Shown one piece after another: positions 55,307-63,952 of a DNA stretch of 64,000 nt. The DNA lies in assembly GCF_003289945.1 (NCBI RefSeq), contig NZ_QMBP01000020.1, positions 62,001 to 126,000 of the forward strand, in the 5' to 3' direction. The number at the start of each line of letters is the position of its first letter. Position 1 is the stretch's first letter. The translations under genes and the position numbers were made by a program. The notes under the pieces were generated by a model that worked only from the letters and a program-made list of their open reading frames with translations, was not told the DNA's origin and searched no databases. The DNA is from Mesorhizobium hawassense. GTDB taxonomy: Bacteria; Pseudomonadota; Alphaproteobacteria; Rhizobiales; Rhizobiaceae.

Positions 55307-55357
55307 GCCCCTCATCCGCCCTTTGGGCACCTTCTCCCCGTTGAACGGGGAGAAGGA
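55307..55357. repeat. Palindromic repeat family A copy
   Basis: CCCCTCATCCGCCCTTTGGGCACCTTCTCCCCG with CGGGGAGAAGG. Lies between the GNAT start and a GC-rich palindrome toward asd. Confidence 0.8.
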
Positions 55358-55462
55358 AAGGCGCCCCGGCCGAAGGCCGAGCCCGCGACCGCGGGCCGCC
55401 GGTCGTCCGGCGCCCCCGCGGAGGGCCCGCCGAGGCAGCGGCGATACGGCCCGTGAGCGAGA

Positions 55463-56497
55463 TTAAGCCGCCTTCTTCTTCGGCTGGATCAGGCCGCGCT
55501 CGACCAGCAATTCGGCGATCTGCACGGCGTTGAGCGCCGCGCCCTTGCGCAGGTTGTCGGAGACGACCCACATCGACAGGCCGTTGTCGACGGTGGAATC
55601 CTCGCGGATGCGCGAGATGAAGGTGGCGTCTTCGCCGGCCGATTCCAGCGGCGTGATGTAGCCGCCATTCTCGCGCTTATCGAGCACCTGGCAACCCGGC
55701 GCCTCGCGCAGGATGTCGCGCGCCTCGTCGGCGGAGATCGGCTTCTCGAACTCGATGTTGACCGCTTCCGAATGGCCGATGAACACCGGCACGCGCACGC
55801 AGGTCGCCGTCAGCTTGATCTTGGGATCGAGCATCTTCTTGGTCTCGGCGACCATCTTCCACTCTTCCTTGGTGAAGCCGTCGTCGAGGAAGACGTCGAT
55901 ATGCGGAATGACGTTGAAGGCGATGCGCTTGGTGAACTTCTTGACGTCGACCTGGTCGGCGACGAACACCGCGCGGGTCTGCGTGAACAGCTCGTCCATA
56001 CCTTCCTTGCCGGCGCCGGACACCGACTGGTAGGTGGCGACGACGACGCGCTTGATGGTGGCGACGTCATGCAGCGGCTTCAGCGCCACGACGAGCTGCG
56101 CCGTGGAGCAGTTCGGGTTGGCGATGATGTTCTTGCGGGTAAACAGCGAGATCGCGTCCGGGTTCACCTCCGGCACGATCAGCGGCACGTCCTGATCGTA
56201 GCGGAAGGCCGACGAATTATCGATGACGACGCAGCCCTGCTTGCCGATCTTGGGCGACCATTCCTTGGAAACGTTGCCGCCGGCCGACATGACGCAGATG
56301 TCGGTGTCTGAAAAGTCATACTGGTCGAGCGCCTTCACCTTCAGCGTGCGATCGCCGAAGGACACCTCGGTGCCCTGGCTGCGCCGCGAGGCCAGCGCCA
56401 CGACTTCGCTCACCGGGAAGCCGCGTTCGTCCAGAATGTTGAGCATTTCGCGGCCCACATTGCCCGTGGCGCCGACTACCGCAACCTTGAAACTCAT
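55463..56497 (-). CDS. asd: Aspartate-semialdehyde dehydrogenase
   Basis: Makes aspartate semialdehyde for lysine, threonine, methionine and DAP. 344 residues. NADP loop GATGNVGREML at the N-terminus; catalytic Cys in IANPNCSTAQLV near residue 131; VFIGHSEAVNIEF with the active histidine region near 250. ATG start. Upstream leader holds AAACCCGC / GCGGGTTT hairpin (56536-56560) with a T-run on the minus strand, a possible attenuator. Confidence 0.96.
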   Translation of the reverse strand: MSFKVAVVGATGNVGREMLNILDERGFPVSEVVALASRRSQGTEVSFGDRTLKVKALDQYDFSDTDICVMSAGGNVSKEWSPKIGKQGCVVIDNSSAFRYDQDVPLIVPEVNPDAISLFTRKNIIANPNCSTAQLVVALKPLHDVATIKRVVVATYQSVSGAGKEGMDELFTQTRAVFVADQVDVKKFTKRIAFNVIPHIDVFLDDGFTKEEWKMVAETKKMLDPKIKLTATCVRVPVFIGHSEAVNIEFEKPISADEARDILREAPGCQVLDKRENGGYITPLESAGEDATFISRIREDSTVDNGLSMWVVSDNLRKGAALNAVQIAELLVERGLIQPKKKAA

Positions 56498-56605
56498 AAA
56501 GATCTCCTGTCCCTCTCCGCTTGGTTGTTTGGAGAAAACCCGCCGGCCTCATGCGGGTTTCGTCCCCCGGGCCGGACCCGGGAGAGGGTGGTTAGGCCAA
56601 GGGAA

Positions 56606-56740
56606 TCACACCGTTTTGGTGGTGGTTTTTTTGGCCGTAGTTTTGCTGGAACGAGGCGACGCGCCGAAGCGCCCGGCCCAATGGTTCGCATTGAGGCTGG
56701 GGGCGTCGAATGCAAGAAGAGCCATCAAAAGGCCGCGCAT
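56606..56740 (-). CDS. Possible small Lys/Thr-rich protein upstream of asd
   Basis: 44-codon frame MRGLLMALLAFDAPSLN, then HWAGRFGASPRSSKTTAKKTTTKTV. The basic KTTAKKTTTK tail looks non-random (histone- or DNA-binding-like), but SD is weak (GGGA) and no homology is known to me. Its antisense neighbours are repeats. Low confidence. Confidence 0.3.
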   Translation of the reverse strand: MRGLLMALLAFDAPSLNANHWAGRFGASPRSSKTTAKKTTTKTV

Positions 56741-56807
56741 CGAAAAACGATCCCGTTCGACGCGGGCTTTTACGCGGTTTGGGAAAAGAGTCAATTGGCG
56801 CCGCTCC

Positions 56808-56864
56808 TCCTTCTCCCCGTCACTATACGGGGAGAAGGTGCCCGAAGGGCGGATGAGGGGCGGC
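56808..56864. repeat. Palindromic repeat family A copy (inverted)
   Basis: CCTTCTCCCCGTCACTATACGGGGAGAAGG then GGATGAGGGG: the closest match in this window to the insert in ftsY, in opposite orientation. Confidence 0.85.
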
Positions 56865-56934
56865 GCTGAATTCGACAGTTAGCTTGTCCGGAAGTGAAGG
56901 CCTCTCCCCTCGGCTACCTGTCAGCGTTTGCGCT

Positions 56935-56982
56935 GCCCCTCACCTGCCTGCCGGCATCCTCTCCCCGTATAGAGAGGGGCGC
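56935..56982. repeat. Palindromic repeat family A, degenerate copy
   Basis: GCCCCTCACCTGCCTGCCGGCATCCTCTCCCCG-TATAG-AGAGGGGCG, about 70 bases from the previous copy and upstream of the helicase gene. Confidence 0.65.
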
Positions 56983-57090
56983 TCTCGTCAGCGGTTTCGC
57001 CAATCGCCGCGCCGCCGCCTGCTCTGTACAAGAGCGGCCGCAAGAAGTACGAACGCCCAAATTCCGTTTTGGCTGGCGCGGTGCCGGCCT

Positions 57091-57110
57091 TGTGCTCCAC
57101 GATGAGCACA
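57091..57110. promoter_or_regulatory. Short palindrome in the helicase leader
   Basis: TGTGCTC-cacgat-GAGCACA, 26 bases before the helicase start codon. Candidate hairpin in a 5' leader or operator; DEAD-box helicase genes of cold-induced type often have structured leaders. Confidence 0.4.
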
Positions 57111-57136
57111 GAACCCCGAAATTCCGAAAGAAGAGA

Positions 57137-59005
57137 ATGTCCAGTTTCGAAACGATTGTTCCCGCGCTGGCAGAGGCGCTGGAAAAGCGCGGTTATGCAG
57201 CGCTGACGCCGGTGCAGAAGGCGGTGCTGGGGCCGGAGCTCGGCGAGGCCGACGCGCTGGTGTCGGCGCAGACCGGGTCCGGCAAGACCGTCGCCTTCGG
57301 CCTTGCCGTGGCGCCGACCCTGCTTGGCGGCGCCGGGCGTTTCGCCGCTGCCGGCGCGCCGCTGGGGTTGATCGTGGCGCCGACGCGCGAGCTTGCCCTG
57401 CAGGTGCGGCGCGAGCTGGAATGGCTCTACGAGCTGACGGGCGCTGAGATCGCCTCCTGCGTCGGCGGAATGGACATGCGCACCGAGCGGCGCGCGCTGG
57501 AACGCGGCGCCCATATCGTCGTCGGCACACCCGGCCGGCTCCGCGACCACATCACGCGGCAATCGCTCGACATGTCGGCGATCAAGGCCGTGGTGCTGGA
57601 CGAAGCCGACGAGATGCTCGATCTCGGTTTTCGCGAGGACCTCGAATTCATCCTCGACGCCGCACCCGCCGAGCGCCGCACGCTGATGTTCTCGGCCACC
57701 GTGCCACGCGCCATCGCCACGCTCGCCCAGGGCTATCAGCGCGATGCGGTGCGCATCTCGGCCACCGGCGAGGAAAAGCAGCATCTCGACATCGAATACC
57801 GGGCGCTGAACGTCGCTCAGGCCGACCGCGAGAACGCCATCATCAACGTGCTGCGCTACTATGAGGCGAAGAACGCGCTGGTGTTCTGCAACACGCGGGC
57901 GGCCGTCAACCACCTGACGGTGCGCTTCAACAACCGCAATTTCTCCGTGGTCGCGCTCTCCGGCGAGCTCAGCCAGAACGAGCGCAGCCATGCGCTGCAG
58001 GCGATGCGCGACGGCCGCGCGAAGGTCTGCATCGCAACGGACGTCGCGGCGCGCGGCATCGACCTGCCCAATCTCGATCTCGTCGTCCATGCCGACCTGC
58101 CGACCAATCCGGAGACGCTGCTGCACCGCAGCGGGCGCACGGGCCGCGCCGGGCGCAAGGGCGTCAGCGCGCTCATCGTGCCGGGCAATGCCCGCAGGCG
58201 CACCGAACGGCTCCTGCAGAACGCCAAGCTGACCGCCACCTGGGCAAGTCCGCCTTCGGCCGACGACGTGCTGCGCCGCGACGACGAGCGCATCCTGGCC
58301 GACCCGGCCTTCGAAGAACCGGTGCGCGAGGAGGAGCGCGGTTTCATCGACACGCTGCTGGAAAAGCATAGCGCCGAGCAGGTGGCCGCGGCCTTCGTGC
58401 GGCTCTGCCGTTCCAGCCGCTCGGCGCCCGAGGACCTGCTCGAGGTCGCGCCTTTCGCGCCGTCACGCGAGAAGTTCGCTCGCAGCGACGAGGCTCCCGG
58501 CCGCCGCGACGATTTCGGCGACAGCGTCTGGTTCTCGCTGTCGGTCGGCCGCCGTCAGAATGCCGAGCCGCGCTGGCTGATCCCGATGCTGTGCCGCACC
58601 GCCGGCATGTCCAAACGCGAGATCGGCGCCATCAAGATGCAGCCGGAAGAGACCTTCGTGCAGATCGCCGCCGACTGGGCCGACCGGTTCGTCGCCGCGA
58701 TCGGTCCCGACCGCAAGCTGCAGGGCAGCATCGCGGTCAGGCGCATCGACGGTACGCCGGACCTGTCGCGCGCCGGCTACCAGCCGCCGAAGCCGGACAA
58801 GAAGCCGCATCGCGGCAAGCGGGTTTTCGAGCAGGGCGCTGCCCAAGGTGCTTACAAGCCGAAGTTCGAGAAGCGCGAGCCTGCCGATCAGCGCGCTCCA
58901 TTCGAAGCAAAGCCGTGGGCCGGCAAATCCGGTAAGCCGGCCAAATCGAAATTCGATAAGCCAGGGCCGGCGAAGAACAAGAAATCGAAGAAACGACCAG
59001 CGTAG
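57137..59005 (+). CDS. DEAD-box RNA helicase with DbpA-type RNA-binding domain
   Basis: 622-residue ATP-dependent RNA helicase. Motifs: Q-motif region LTPVQKAVL, AQTGSGKT, PTRELALQV, GTPGRLRDH, DEADEML, SATVPRA, ATDVAARGID, HRSGRTGRAGRKG. After residue about 450 comes a DbpA/CsdA RNA-binding domain (GMSKREIGAIKMQPEETFVQIA) and a Lys-rich tail ending KKSKKRPA. Ribosome assembly or cold adaptation is the usual role. Start at MSSFETIVPALAEAL (57137) after AAAGAAGAG; the 81-residue in-frame extension upstream is repeat-derived. Confidence 0.94.
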   Translation: MSSFETIVPALAEALEKRGYAALTPVQKAVLGPELGEADALVSAQTGSGKTVAFGLAVAPTLLGGAGRFAAAGAPLGLIVAPTRELALQVRRELEWLYELTGAEIASCVGGMDMRTERRALERGAHIVVGTPGRLRDHITRQSLDMSAIKAVVLDEADEMLDLGFREDLEFILDAAPAERRTLMFSATVPRAIATLAQGYQRDAVRISATGEEKQHLDIEYRALNVAQADRENAIINVLRYYEAKNALVFCNTRAAVNHLTVRFNNRNFSVVALSGELSQNERSHALQAMRDGRAKVCIATDVAARGIDLPNLDLVVHADLPTNPETLLHRSGRTGRAGRKGVSALIVPGNARRRTERLLQNAKLTATWASPPSADDVLRRDDERILADPAFEEPVREEERGFIDTLLEKHSAEQVAAAFVRLCRSSRSAPEDLLEVAPFAPSREKFARSDEAPGRRDDFGDSVWFSLSVGRRQNAEPRWLIPMLCRTAGMSKREIGAIKMQPEETFVQIAADWADRFVAAIGPDRKLQGSIAVRRIDGTPDLSRAGYQPPKPDKKPHRGKRVFEQGAAQGAYKPKFEKREPADQRAPFEAKPWAGKSGKPAKSKFDKPGPAKNKKSKKRPA

Positions 59006-59080
59006 GTTCCCAATTAAAGTTGGTAGCTTGACCGGTAGGAACATCGGCAACCCCGTTCGAGATTGGCCGAAGCGTCCGAA

Positions 59081-59265
59081 CTTCGTCATCCACGGGCGGA
59101 GCGGACGCGTAGACCCGAGGATCCATTCCGTGACCTCGCGCAAAGGGTAAAGGCGGCGCAGAACAGGGGGCCTTTTCTGCACTCGCAACGCTCACACGTC
59201 ACGGCATGGATCCTCGGGTCTGCGCTGCGTCGCTTCGCTCCTTGCTCCGCCCGTGGATGACGAAG
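59081..59265. repeat. 185-bp perfect-ended inverted repeat
   Basis: The ends CTTCGTCATCCACGGGCGG and CCGCCCGTGGATGACGAAG are exact complements (22 bases in full), and an inner pair AGACCCGAGGATCCAT / ATGGATCCTCGGGTCT is nearly perfect. It fills the helicase-DUF805 gap. No transposase. It should form a long hairpin in any read-through transcript. Confidence 0.8.
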
Positions 59266-59355
59266 GCGTGGTGGCTCCCGGCCGCGCTTCCTCGCATGCC
59301 TCTTGCGGTCCGCGCCGACTTTCAACAATGTGACGACAGCGCGATGCGGGGAAAC

Positions 59356-60057
59356 ATGGCGATGCGCGGCGAAATTCTTCATTATGACAGCGAGCACGGC
59401 TTCGGCTTCATCACCGGCGCCGACGGCAAGCGCTACGTCTTCGGGCGCGAGGACCTGCGCCGCGACATGGCGCTGTCGAAAGGCGTCGAGGTCGAGTTCC
59501 AGCCAAACGGCGATCGGGCCGGCAACATCTTCTCGGTCCGAACCCGCGCTGCCGATCCGGCGAACAATGTGGCCGCGACGGCTGCGCGTCCGCTGCCGGG
59601 CGCGGCGTCGGCGCATTTCGGCCGCGACGCCGAGAATGAGACCGAATCCACCGCCGTCTGGAGCTATTTCTGGCGCGACCTGACGTCGAATTATTTGAAC
59701 TTCACCGGTCGCGCGCGGCGCAAGGAATTCTGGAGCTTCTGCCTGTTCTGGCCGATCGGCCTTGCCGTCCTCGCCGCGATCGGGCTCTCCTACGATCTGC
59801 CGACCGACGATTTCGAAGGCGGTAGCGGGCTGCCGATTCTCACGTTGAGCCTTCTCGGCCTCTACGCCGTTTTCACCATCCTGCCCTGGATTTCGCTGCT
59901 GGTGCGCCGGCTGCACGATGTCGGCCTCACCGGCTGGCTCGCGATCCTCTGCTTCCTGCCCTATGTCGGCGAGCTTGCCATCCTGGTCTTCGGTCTGATC
60001 CCTTCTCAGTCGGGCCAAAACAAATATGGGCCAGTGCCGGCGGGCGTCAGGATTTAG
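59356..60057 (+). CDS. Cold-shock-like OB domain fused to DUF805 membrane domain
   Basis: 233 residues. Residues about 3-55 (RGEILHYDSEHGFGFITGADGKRYVFGREDL) are a cold-shock-like nucleic-acid-binding fold; residues about 55-95 are a linker; residues 96 onward form a DUF805 four-helix membrane domain (FTGRARRKEFWSFCLFW, LLVRRLHDVGLTGWLA). The combination is uncommon. Start ATG 59356 (GGGGAAAC upstream); ATGs at 59344 and 59362 are alternatives. Overlaps the convergent GNAT stop by 11 bases. Confidence 0.86.
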   Translation: MAMRGEILHYDSEHGFGFITGADGKRYVFGREDLRRDMALSKGVEVEFQPNGDRAGNIFSVRTRAADPANNVAATAARPLPGAASAHFGRDAENETESTAVWSYFWRDLTSNYLNFTGRARRKEFWSFCLFWPIGLAVLAAIGLSYDLPTDDFEGGSGLPILTLSLLGLYAVFTILPWISLLVRRLHDVGLTGWLAILCFLPYVGELAILVFGLIPSQSGQNKYGPVPAGVRI

Positions 60058-60532
60058 CAGCCTTCCCCAACGCCTCGCCCGATAGCCTGAGAAAGATCTT
60101 CTGGCCGTGGCGTTCGGCCCCGAACCGGTCGTAGAACCGCAGCGCGTCCTCGTTCCAGTCTTCCGTGGTCAAGTCGATGCGGCCTATTCCTTTGCCGAGG
60201 CAATAGTCGCTGAGAAAGCCGATCAGCGCGCGGCCGACGCCCTGGTCGCGGGCGCTGTCGCGCACGAACAGGTCCTTCAGGAACATCAGCCTTTCGAGGT
60301 CGATGCCGGGATGCGCGATCGCCACCGAGGCGAGGCCGGCGACCGCGCCGTCCGCGAAGGCCAGCGCGAAATGCGGATAGGCCGGGCTTTCGTCGCCGAG
60401 CCATTGTCGAGCCGTGGCCGCCGCCCGGCTGTGCTCGAGCGGCGCCTGCCGATAATGCGCCGCCATCGCGCAAAGCATGGTGGCGAGCGCTTCCGAGTCG
60501 TCCACCGTAGCCCAGCGGACGTCTATGGGCAT
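60047..60532 (-). CDS. GNAT-family N-acetyltransferase
   Basis: 161-residue GNAT: RWATVDDSEALATMLCAMA at the start, MFLKDLFVRDSARDQGVGRALIGFL as acetyl-CoA motif, EDWNEDALRFYDRFGAERHGQKIFLRL at the end. Resembles the diamine/spermidine-type GNATs; substrate unproven. Three bases after leuB on the same strand, so probably read from the leuB transcript. Confidence 0.88.
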   Translation of the reverse strand: MPIDVRWATVDDSEALATMLCAMAAHYRQAPLEHSRAAATARQWLGDESPAYPHFALAFADGAVAGLASVAIAHPGIDLERLMFLKDLFVRDSARDQGVGRALIGFLSDYCLGKGIGRIDLTTEDWNEDALRFYDRFGAERHGQKIFLRLSGEALGKAAKS

Positions 60533-60535
60533 CGC

Positions 60536-61639
60536 CTAGCCGAGGAACTTGGCGATGATGGCATCGCCCATCTCGACGGTGCCGACTTCCTTCATGCCGT
60601 CGGAGAAGATGTCCTTGGTGCGCAGGCCGTCGTCGAGCACGGCGGCGATCGCCGCTTCGAGCTTGTCCGCCTCCGCGACCATGCCGAAGGAATAGCGCAG
60701 GCACATGGCGAAGGACGCGATCATCGCGATCGGGTTGGCGATGCCCTTCCCGGCGATGTCGGGCGCCGAGCCGTGCACCGGCTCATAGAGCGCCTTGCGC
60801 TTCTTGGTCTTGGCGTCCGGCGCGCCGAGCGACGCCGACGGCAGCATGCCGATCGAGCCGGTGAGCATGGCGGCGATGTCGGAGAGCATGTCGCCGAACA
60901 GATTGTCGGTGACGATGACGTCGAACTGCTTTGGCCAGCGCACCAGCTGCATGCCGCCGGCATCGGCCAGCATATGGTCGAGCTTGACGTCGGCATAGCG
61001 AGCCTTGTGCGTCTGCGTGACCACCTCGTTCCACAGCACGCCCGACTTCATGACGTTGCGCTTTTCCATCGAGGTGACGTGGTTCTTGCGCGTGCGGGCC
61101 AGCTCGAAGGCGACGCCCGAGATGCGCTCGATCTCGAACGTGTCGTAGACCTGGGTGTCGATCCCGCGCTTCTGGCCGTTGCCGAGATCGATGATCTGCT
61201 TCGGCTCGCCGAAATAGACGCCGCCGGTCAGCTCGCGCACGATCAATATGTCGAGCCCCTCGACCACGTCCTGCTTCAGCGAGGAGGAAGCGGCCAGCGC
61301 CGGGTAGCAGATCGCAGGCCTGAGATTGGCGAACAGCTCCATGTCCTTGCGCAGGCGCAGCAGGCCCGCCTCGGGGCGTACCTCGTAAGGCACCTTGTCC
61401 CATTTCGGCCCGCCGACGGCGCCGAACAGCACCGCGTCCGCCGCCATCGCCTTTGCCATGTCGGCATCGGAGATCGCCGCGCCATGCGCGTCATAGGCGC
61501 AGCCGCCGACCAGCCCATCGTCGGTGGCAAAGCCGCTGCCGAGCTTGTCGTTCATGGCCTTGATCAGCTTCTTCACCTCGGCCATGGCCTCGGGGCCGAT
61601 GCCGTCGCCGGCGAGCAGGAAGAGATTTTTCGAAGCCAT
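60536..61639 (-). CDS. leuB: 3-isopropylmalate dehydrogenase
   Basis: Oxidative decarboxylase of leucine synthesis. 367 residues. LAGDGIGPEAMAEVKKL at the N-terminus, RELTGGVYFGEPK, VTDNLFGDMLSDIAAMLTGSIGMLPSASLG, EPVHGSAPDIAGKGIANPIA (NAD and Mg sites). ATG after a moderate SD. Followed closely by a GNAT gene; other leu genes are not in the window. Confidence 0.96.
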   Translation of the reverse strand: MASKNLFLLAGDGIGPEAMAEVKKLIKAMNDKLGSGFATDDGLVGGCAYDAHGAAISDADMAKAMAADAVLFGAVGGPKWDKVPYEVRPEAGLLRLRKDMELFANLRPAICYPALAASSSLKQDVVEGLDILIVRELTGGVYFGEPKQIIDLGNGQKRGIDTQVYDTFEIERISGVAFELARTRKNHVTSMEKRNVMKSGVLWNEVVTQTHKARYADVKLDHMLADAGGMQLVRWPKQFDVIVTDNLFGDMLSDIAAMLTGSIGMLPSASLGAPDAKTKKRKALYEPVHGSAPDIAGKGIANPIAMIASFAMCLRYSFGMVAEADKLEAAIAAVLDDGLRTKDIFSDGMKEVGTVEMGDAIIAKFLG

Positions 61640-61798
61640 GGAGAACCGTCCCGGGAGAGAATGAGTTTCTGTTTTGCACAGCGTCCTTTGCGCGCCGAAG
61701 AGGCGCGCGGCGCTGTGCGGCCGGGGCCTTGCTAAACGCCAAGCGGTTGCGGCGCAAGAGGACGACGGAATGCTTCGAAGCTCACCAGGTGCGGCTCC

Positions 61799-61930
61799 GG
61801 TTCCTCGCCCCCGCCAGAGGCGGGGGAGAGGTGGCCGCGAAGCGGACGGAGAGGGGGCCTTCGTAGGGCGCTTCCCTCTCCGTCTCGGCTACGCCGAGCC
61901 ACCTCTCCCCACTTCGTGGGGCGAGGAACC
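61799..61930. repeat. Palindromic repeat (family A relative)
   Basis: GGTTCCTCGCCCC at the left against GGGGCGAGGAACC at the right, with inner CTCTCCGTC / GACGGAGAG and GTGGCCGCGAAGCGGAC. 130 bp between leuB and the VOC gene; the rest of this 300-base gap has no gene. Confidence 0.7.
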
Positions 61931-61947
61931 CAAGCTGGAACGCGTCC

Positions 61948-62298
61948 TCAACGATGCGACAGAATATTCACCAGCCTGCCGAACGGGTCGCGCACATAGA
62001 AGCGCCGCACGCGCCAGGGCTCGTCGGCCGGACCGTATTCGATGGCGAAGCCGGCAGCCATCATGGCCTCGAGCACCGCGTCGACGTCGTCGACCTCGAT
62101 CGACAGGTCCGGCACCGGAGTGCCCGACCCGCCCTCGGCCATGAAGCTCACTTGCACCGTCATTGTCTCGGCCGAACCGCAAGTGAGGATCCAGCCTTGA
62201 TCCATCAGCACGTCAAGCCCGAGCACGTCCTGATAGAAATGTTTCGCCGCGGCGCTGTCTTGCGTCGCGATGTTGGCGACGATGCGCTTGACCTTCAC
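61948..62298 (-). CDS. VOC-family (glyoxalase/bleomycin resistance-like) protein
   Basis: 116 residues: KRIVANIATQDSAAAKHFYQDVLGLDVLMDQGWIL, DLSIEVDDVDAVLEAMMAAGFAIEYGP, VRRFYVRDPFGRLVNILSH. One VOC domain (two beta-alpha-beta modules). Metal ligand positions are only partly evident (no clear His at start), so a binding protein or dioxygenase-like role is possible. Downstream of the RidA-like gene, 52 bases apart, same strand. Confidence 0.87.
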   Translation of the reverse strand: MKVKRIVANIATQDSAAAKHFYQDVLGLDVLMDQGWILTCGSAETMTVQVSFMAEGGSGTPVPDLSIEVDDVDAVLEAMMAAGFAIEYGPADEPWRVRRFYVRDPFGRLVNILSHR

Positions 62299-62350
62299 CT
62301 CAGGCTGATCCTCGCTTTGCGCACGCGTTGCCCACTTCTGGGCGGCTGCA

Positions 62351-62734
62351 TCAGGCCGTACGCCGCAGTGCCGTCACCTCGATCTCGATCTTCATCTCGG
62401 GCTTGTTGAGCTGGCACACGATCATCGTCGCCGCCGGACGGATGTCGCCGAACGTCTCGCCGAGGATCGGGAACACCACGTCCACGAATGCCTGGTCGGT
62501 GATGTAGTAATGCGCCCGCACCACATCGGCCATGTCGAAGCCGCCATCGGCAAGCGCCTTGGCGATGGTGGCGAGGCAGTTGCGCGTCTGCGCCTCGACC
62601 GTTTCGGGCATGGTCATCGCGGCATAGTCGTAGCCGGTCGTGCCGGAGACGAAACACCAGTCGCCTTGCACGACCGCACGGGAGTAACCGGCGGTCTTTT
62701 CGAAGGGCGAGCCGGTGGAGATGAGCTTGCGCAT
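62351..62734 (-). CDS. RidA-family (YjgF) reactive imine deaminase-like protein
   Basis: 127-residue RidA/YER057c/UK114 protein. Starts MRKLISTGSPFEKTAGYSRAV; conserved DWCFVSGTTGYDY, RNCLATIAKALADGGFDMADVVR, PAATMIVCQLNKPEMKIEIEVTALRR with the terminal Arg-rich end. The catalytic-type arginine before PA in RPAATM is retained. Probably removes enamine/imine by-products. ATG 62734 after GAGG. Longer in-frame start lies in a family B repeat. Confidence 0.92.
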   Translation of the reverse strand: MRKLISTGSPFEKTAGYSRAVVQGDWCFVSGTTGYDYAAMTMPETVEAQTRNCLATIAKALADGGFDMADVVRAHYYITDQAFVDVVFPILGETFGDIRPAATMIVCQLNKPEMKIEIEVTALRRTA

Positions 62735-62819
62735 GGGGACCTCGCAGGTTGTTTCGACCATTTTGATATGCATCCACGACAAGGTCGTGAGCCAGACAAC
62801 GCACGCTGGCGGGACAGAG

Positions 62820-62980
62820 CCCCCCTCTGCCCTACCGGGCATCTCCCCCACGAGGGGGGAGATCAGACGTCGCACCGGCTTTCGCCAATCACCAGCGTCG
62901 TAAAATGAGCGGAGCGCCGAAACACCCAATCTCCCCCCTTGTGGGGGAGATGTCCGGCAGGACGGAGGGGGGCGCGAAGG
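62820..62980. repeat. Palindromic repeat family B, copy 3 (inverted)
   Basis: Same ends and same GGTGATTGGCGAAA centre as the copies at 18441 and 22411, in opposite orientation. Confidence 0.85.
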
Positions 62981-63010
62981 ATCGCGACCTGGCAAGACAA
63001 GAAGCTCGGG

Positions 63011-63952
63011 TTATTTCCCCTGCGCGTCGTCATACGCCTTCTTGATATCCGGCGGCCAGGTCTCCACGGGCGGCCAGGAGAGCGGCTGGTCATTGTCGCC
63101 GCGGCGGGCGAAATAGACCTTGTGCTTGGCGGGGTCGATGGCCATGAAGCCGTCATTGCCGCCGCAGTCATGCGGCACGCAGCCGGTGGCGTAGAAAGCG
63201 CCCGACGCGGTCTTTTCGGTATCGCCGCCGCTGACCAGCAGGCTGGTCGCCATGTCGGGCATGTCGTCGCCCAGCAGCGCCTTGGCCGCCTTGTAGACCG
63301 CTTCGTTGTGGAAGGCGTCGACGATGTAGCCGTATTTCGACGCGTCGAGATCCTTCCAGTCGGTGCCCGGCTCCGGCGTGTAGGTGAGGTTGCCGGACGT
63401 GGTCAGCCCGCCGGTCGGCGACCATTGCAGCGCCGGCTTGGTTTCTCCGGGCAGCAGATAGGGTACGAAATAGATGGCGTCGTCGGAAACCGAAGCCGGC
63501 GGCGCGCCGCATTCGTCCTGCTCGACCGTCGTGGTCTGGATCTCGCCGTCCTTCGGCTTCCAGACGATGACCTTGGCCGGGCCGCATTGATTGCCGCCGT
63601 CGCCGACATCGACCAGCGCCACGTTGACGTCGCCGATCTTGACGATCTTGTCGAAGGAAACGTCGTAATTGCTGGCCAACTGCTTGCCGTCGTAGGACAG
63701 CACCTTCTCGCCGTCCTGCGCCGGCTGCGTGATGGTGATCTGGCCGCCCTCGAACGGGATCGGTGCTTGGCTGTCATCGCCCGACGCGGCCTGGTCGCTG
63801 CCTTGATCGGTCGAGCCTTGACCGGCGGCCGGCTGGTCGGATGCAGCGGGCGCCGGCTGTGTCGCAGGCGCGGTGGTCTGCGCATTGGCGCCGGCCATGG
63901 CAAGAAGAATTGCCGCCGAAGCGCCGGCGGCGGCCAGAAGTGAGCGTGCCAT
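63011..63952 (-). CDS. Secreted protein of unknown function
   Basis: 313-residue exported protein. Signal peptide ends LAMAGANAQ (about residue 25), then a low-complexity Thr/Ala/Pro/Gln/Ser/Asp linker to about residue 65 and a folded domain: EGGQITITQPAQDGEKVLSY, GDVNVALVDVGDGGNQCGPAKVIVWKPKDGEI, SDDAIYFVPYLLPGETKP, FYATGCVPHDCGGNDGFMAIDPAKHKVYFA. Four cysteines. No named family recognised. ATG start; 5' flank reaches the right window edge. Confidence 0.82.
   Translation of the reverse strand: MARSLLAAAGASAAILLAMAGANAQTTAPATQPAPAASDQPAAGQGSTDQGSDQAASGDDSQAPIPFEGGQITITQPAQDGEKVLSYDGKQLASNYDVSFDKIVKIGDVNVALVDVGDGGNQCGPAKVIVWKPKDGEIQTTTVEQDECGAPPASVSDDAIYFVPYLLPGETKPALQWSPTGGLTTSGNLTYTPEPGTDWKDLDASKYGYIVDAFHNEAVYKAAKALLGDDMPDMATSLLVSGGDTEKTASGAFYATGCVPHDCGGNDGFMAIDPAKHKVYFARRGDNDQPLSWPPVETWPPDIKKAYDDAQGK

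Noticed and set aside
56894..57136. 81-residue N-terminal extension of the DEAD-box helicase
   Set aside because: Encoded by repeat DNA, no SD at its start, and the helicase core begins just after ATG 57137 with good SD.
60107..61735. 542-codon plus-strand frame
   Set aside because: Antisense of leuB and the GNAT gene.
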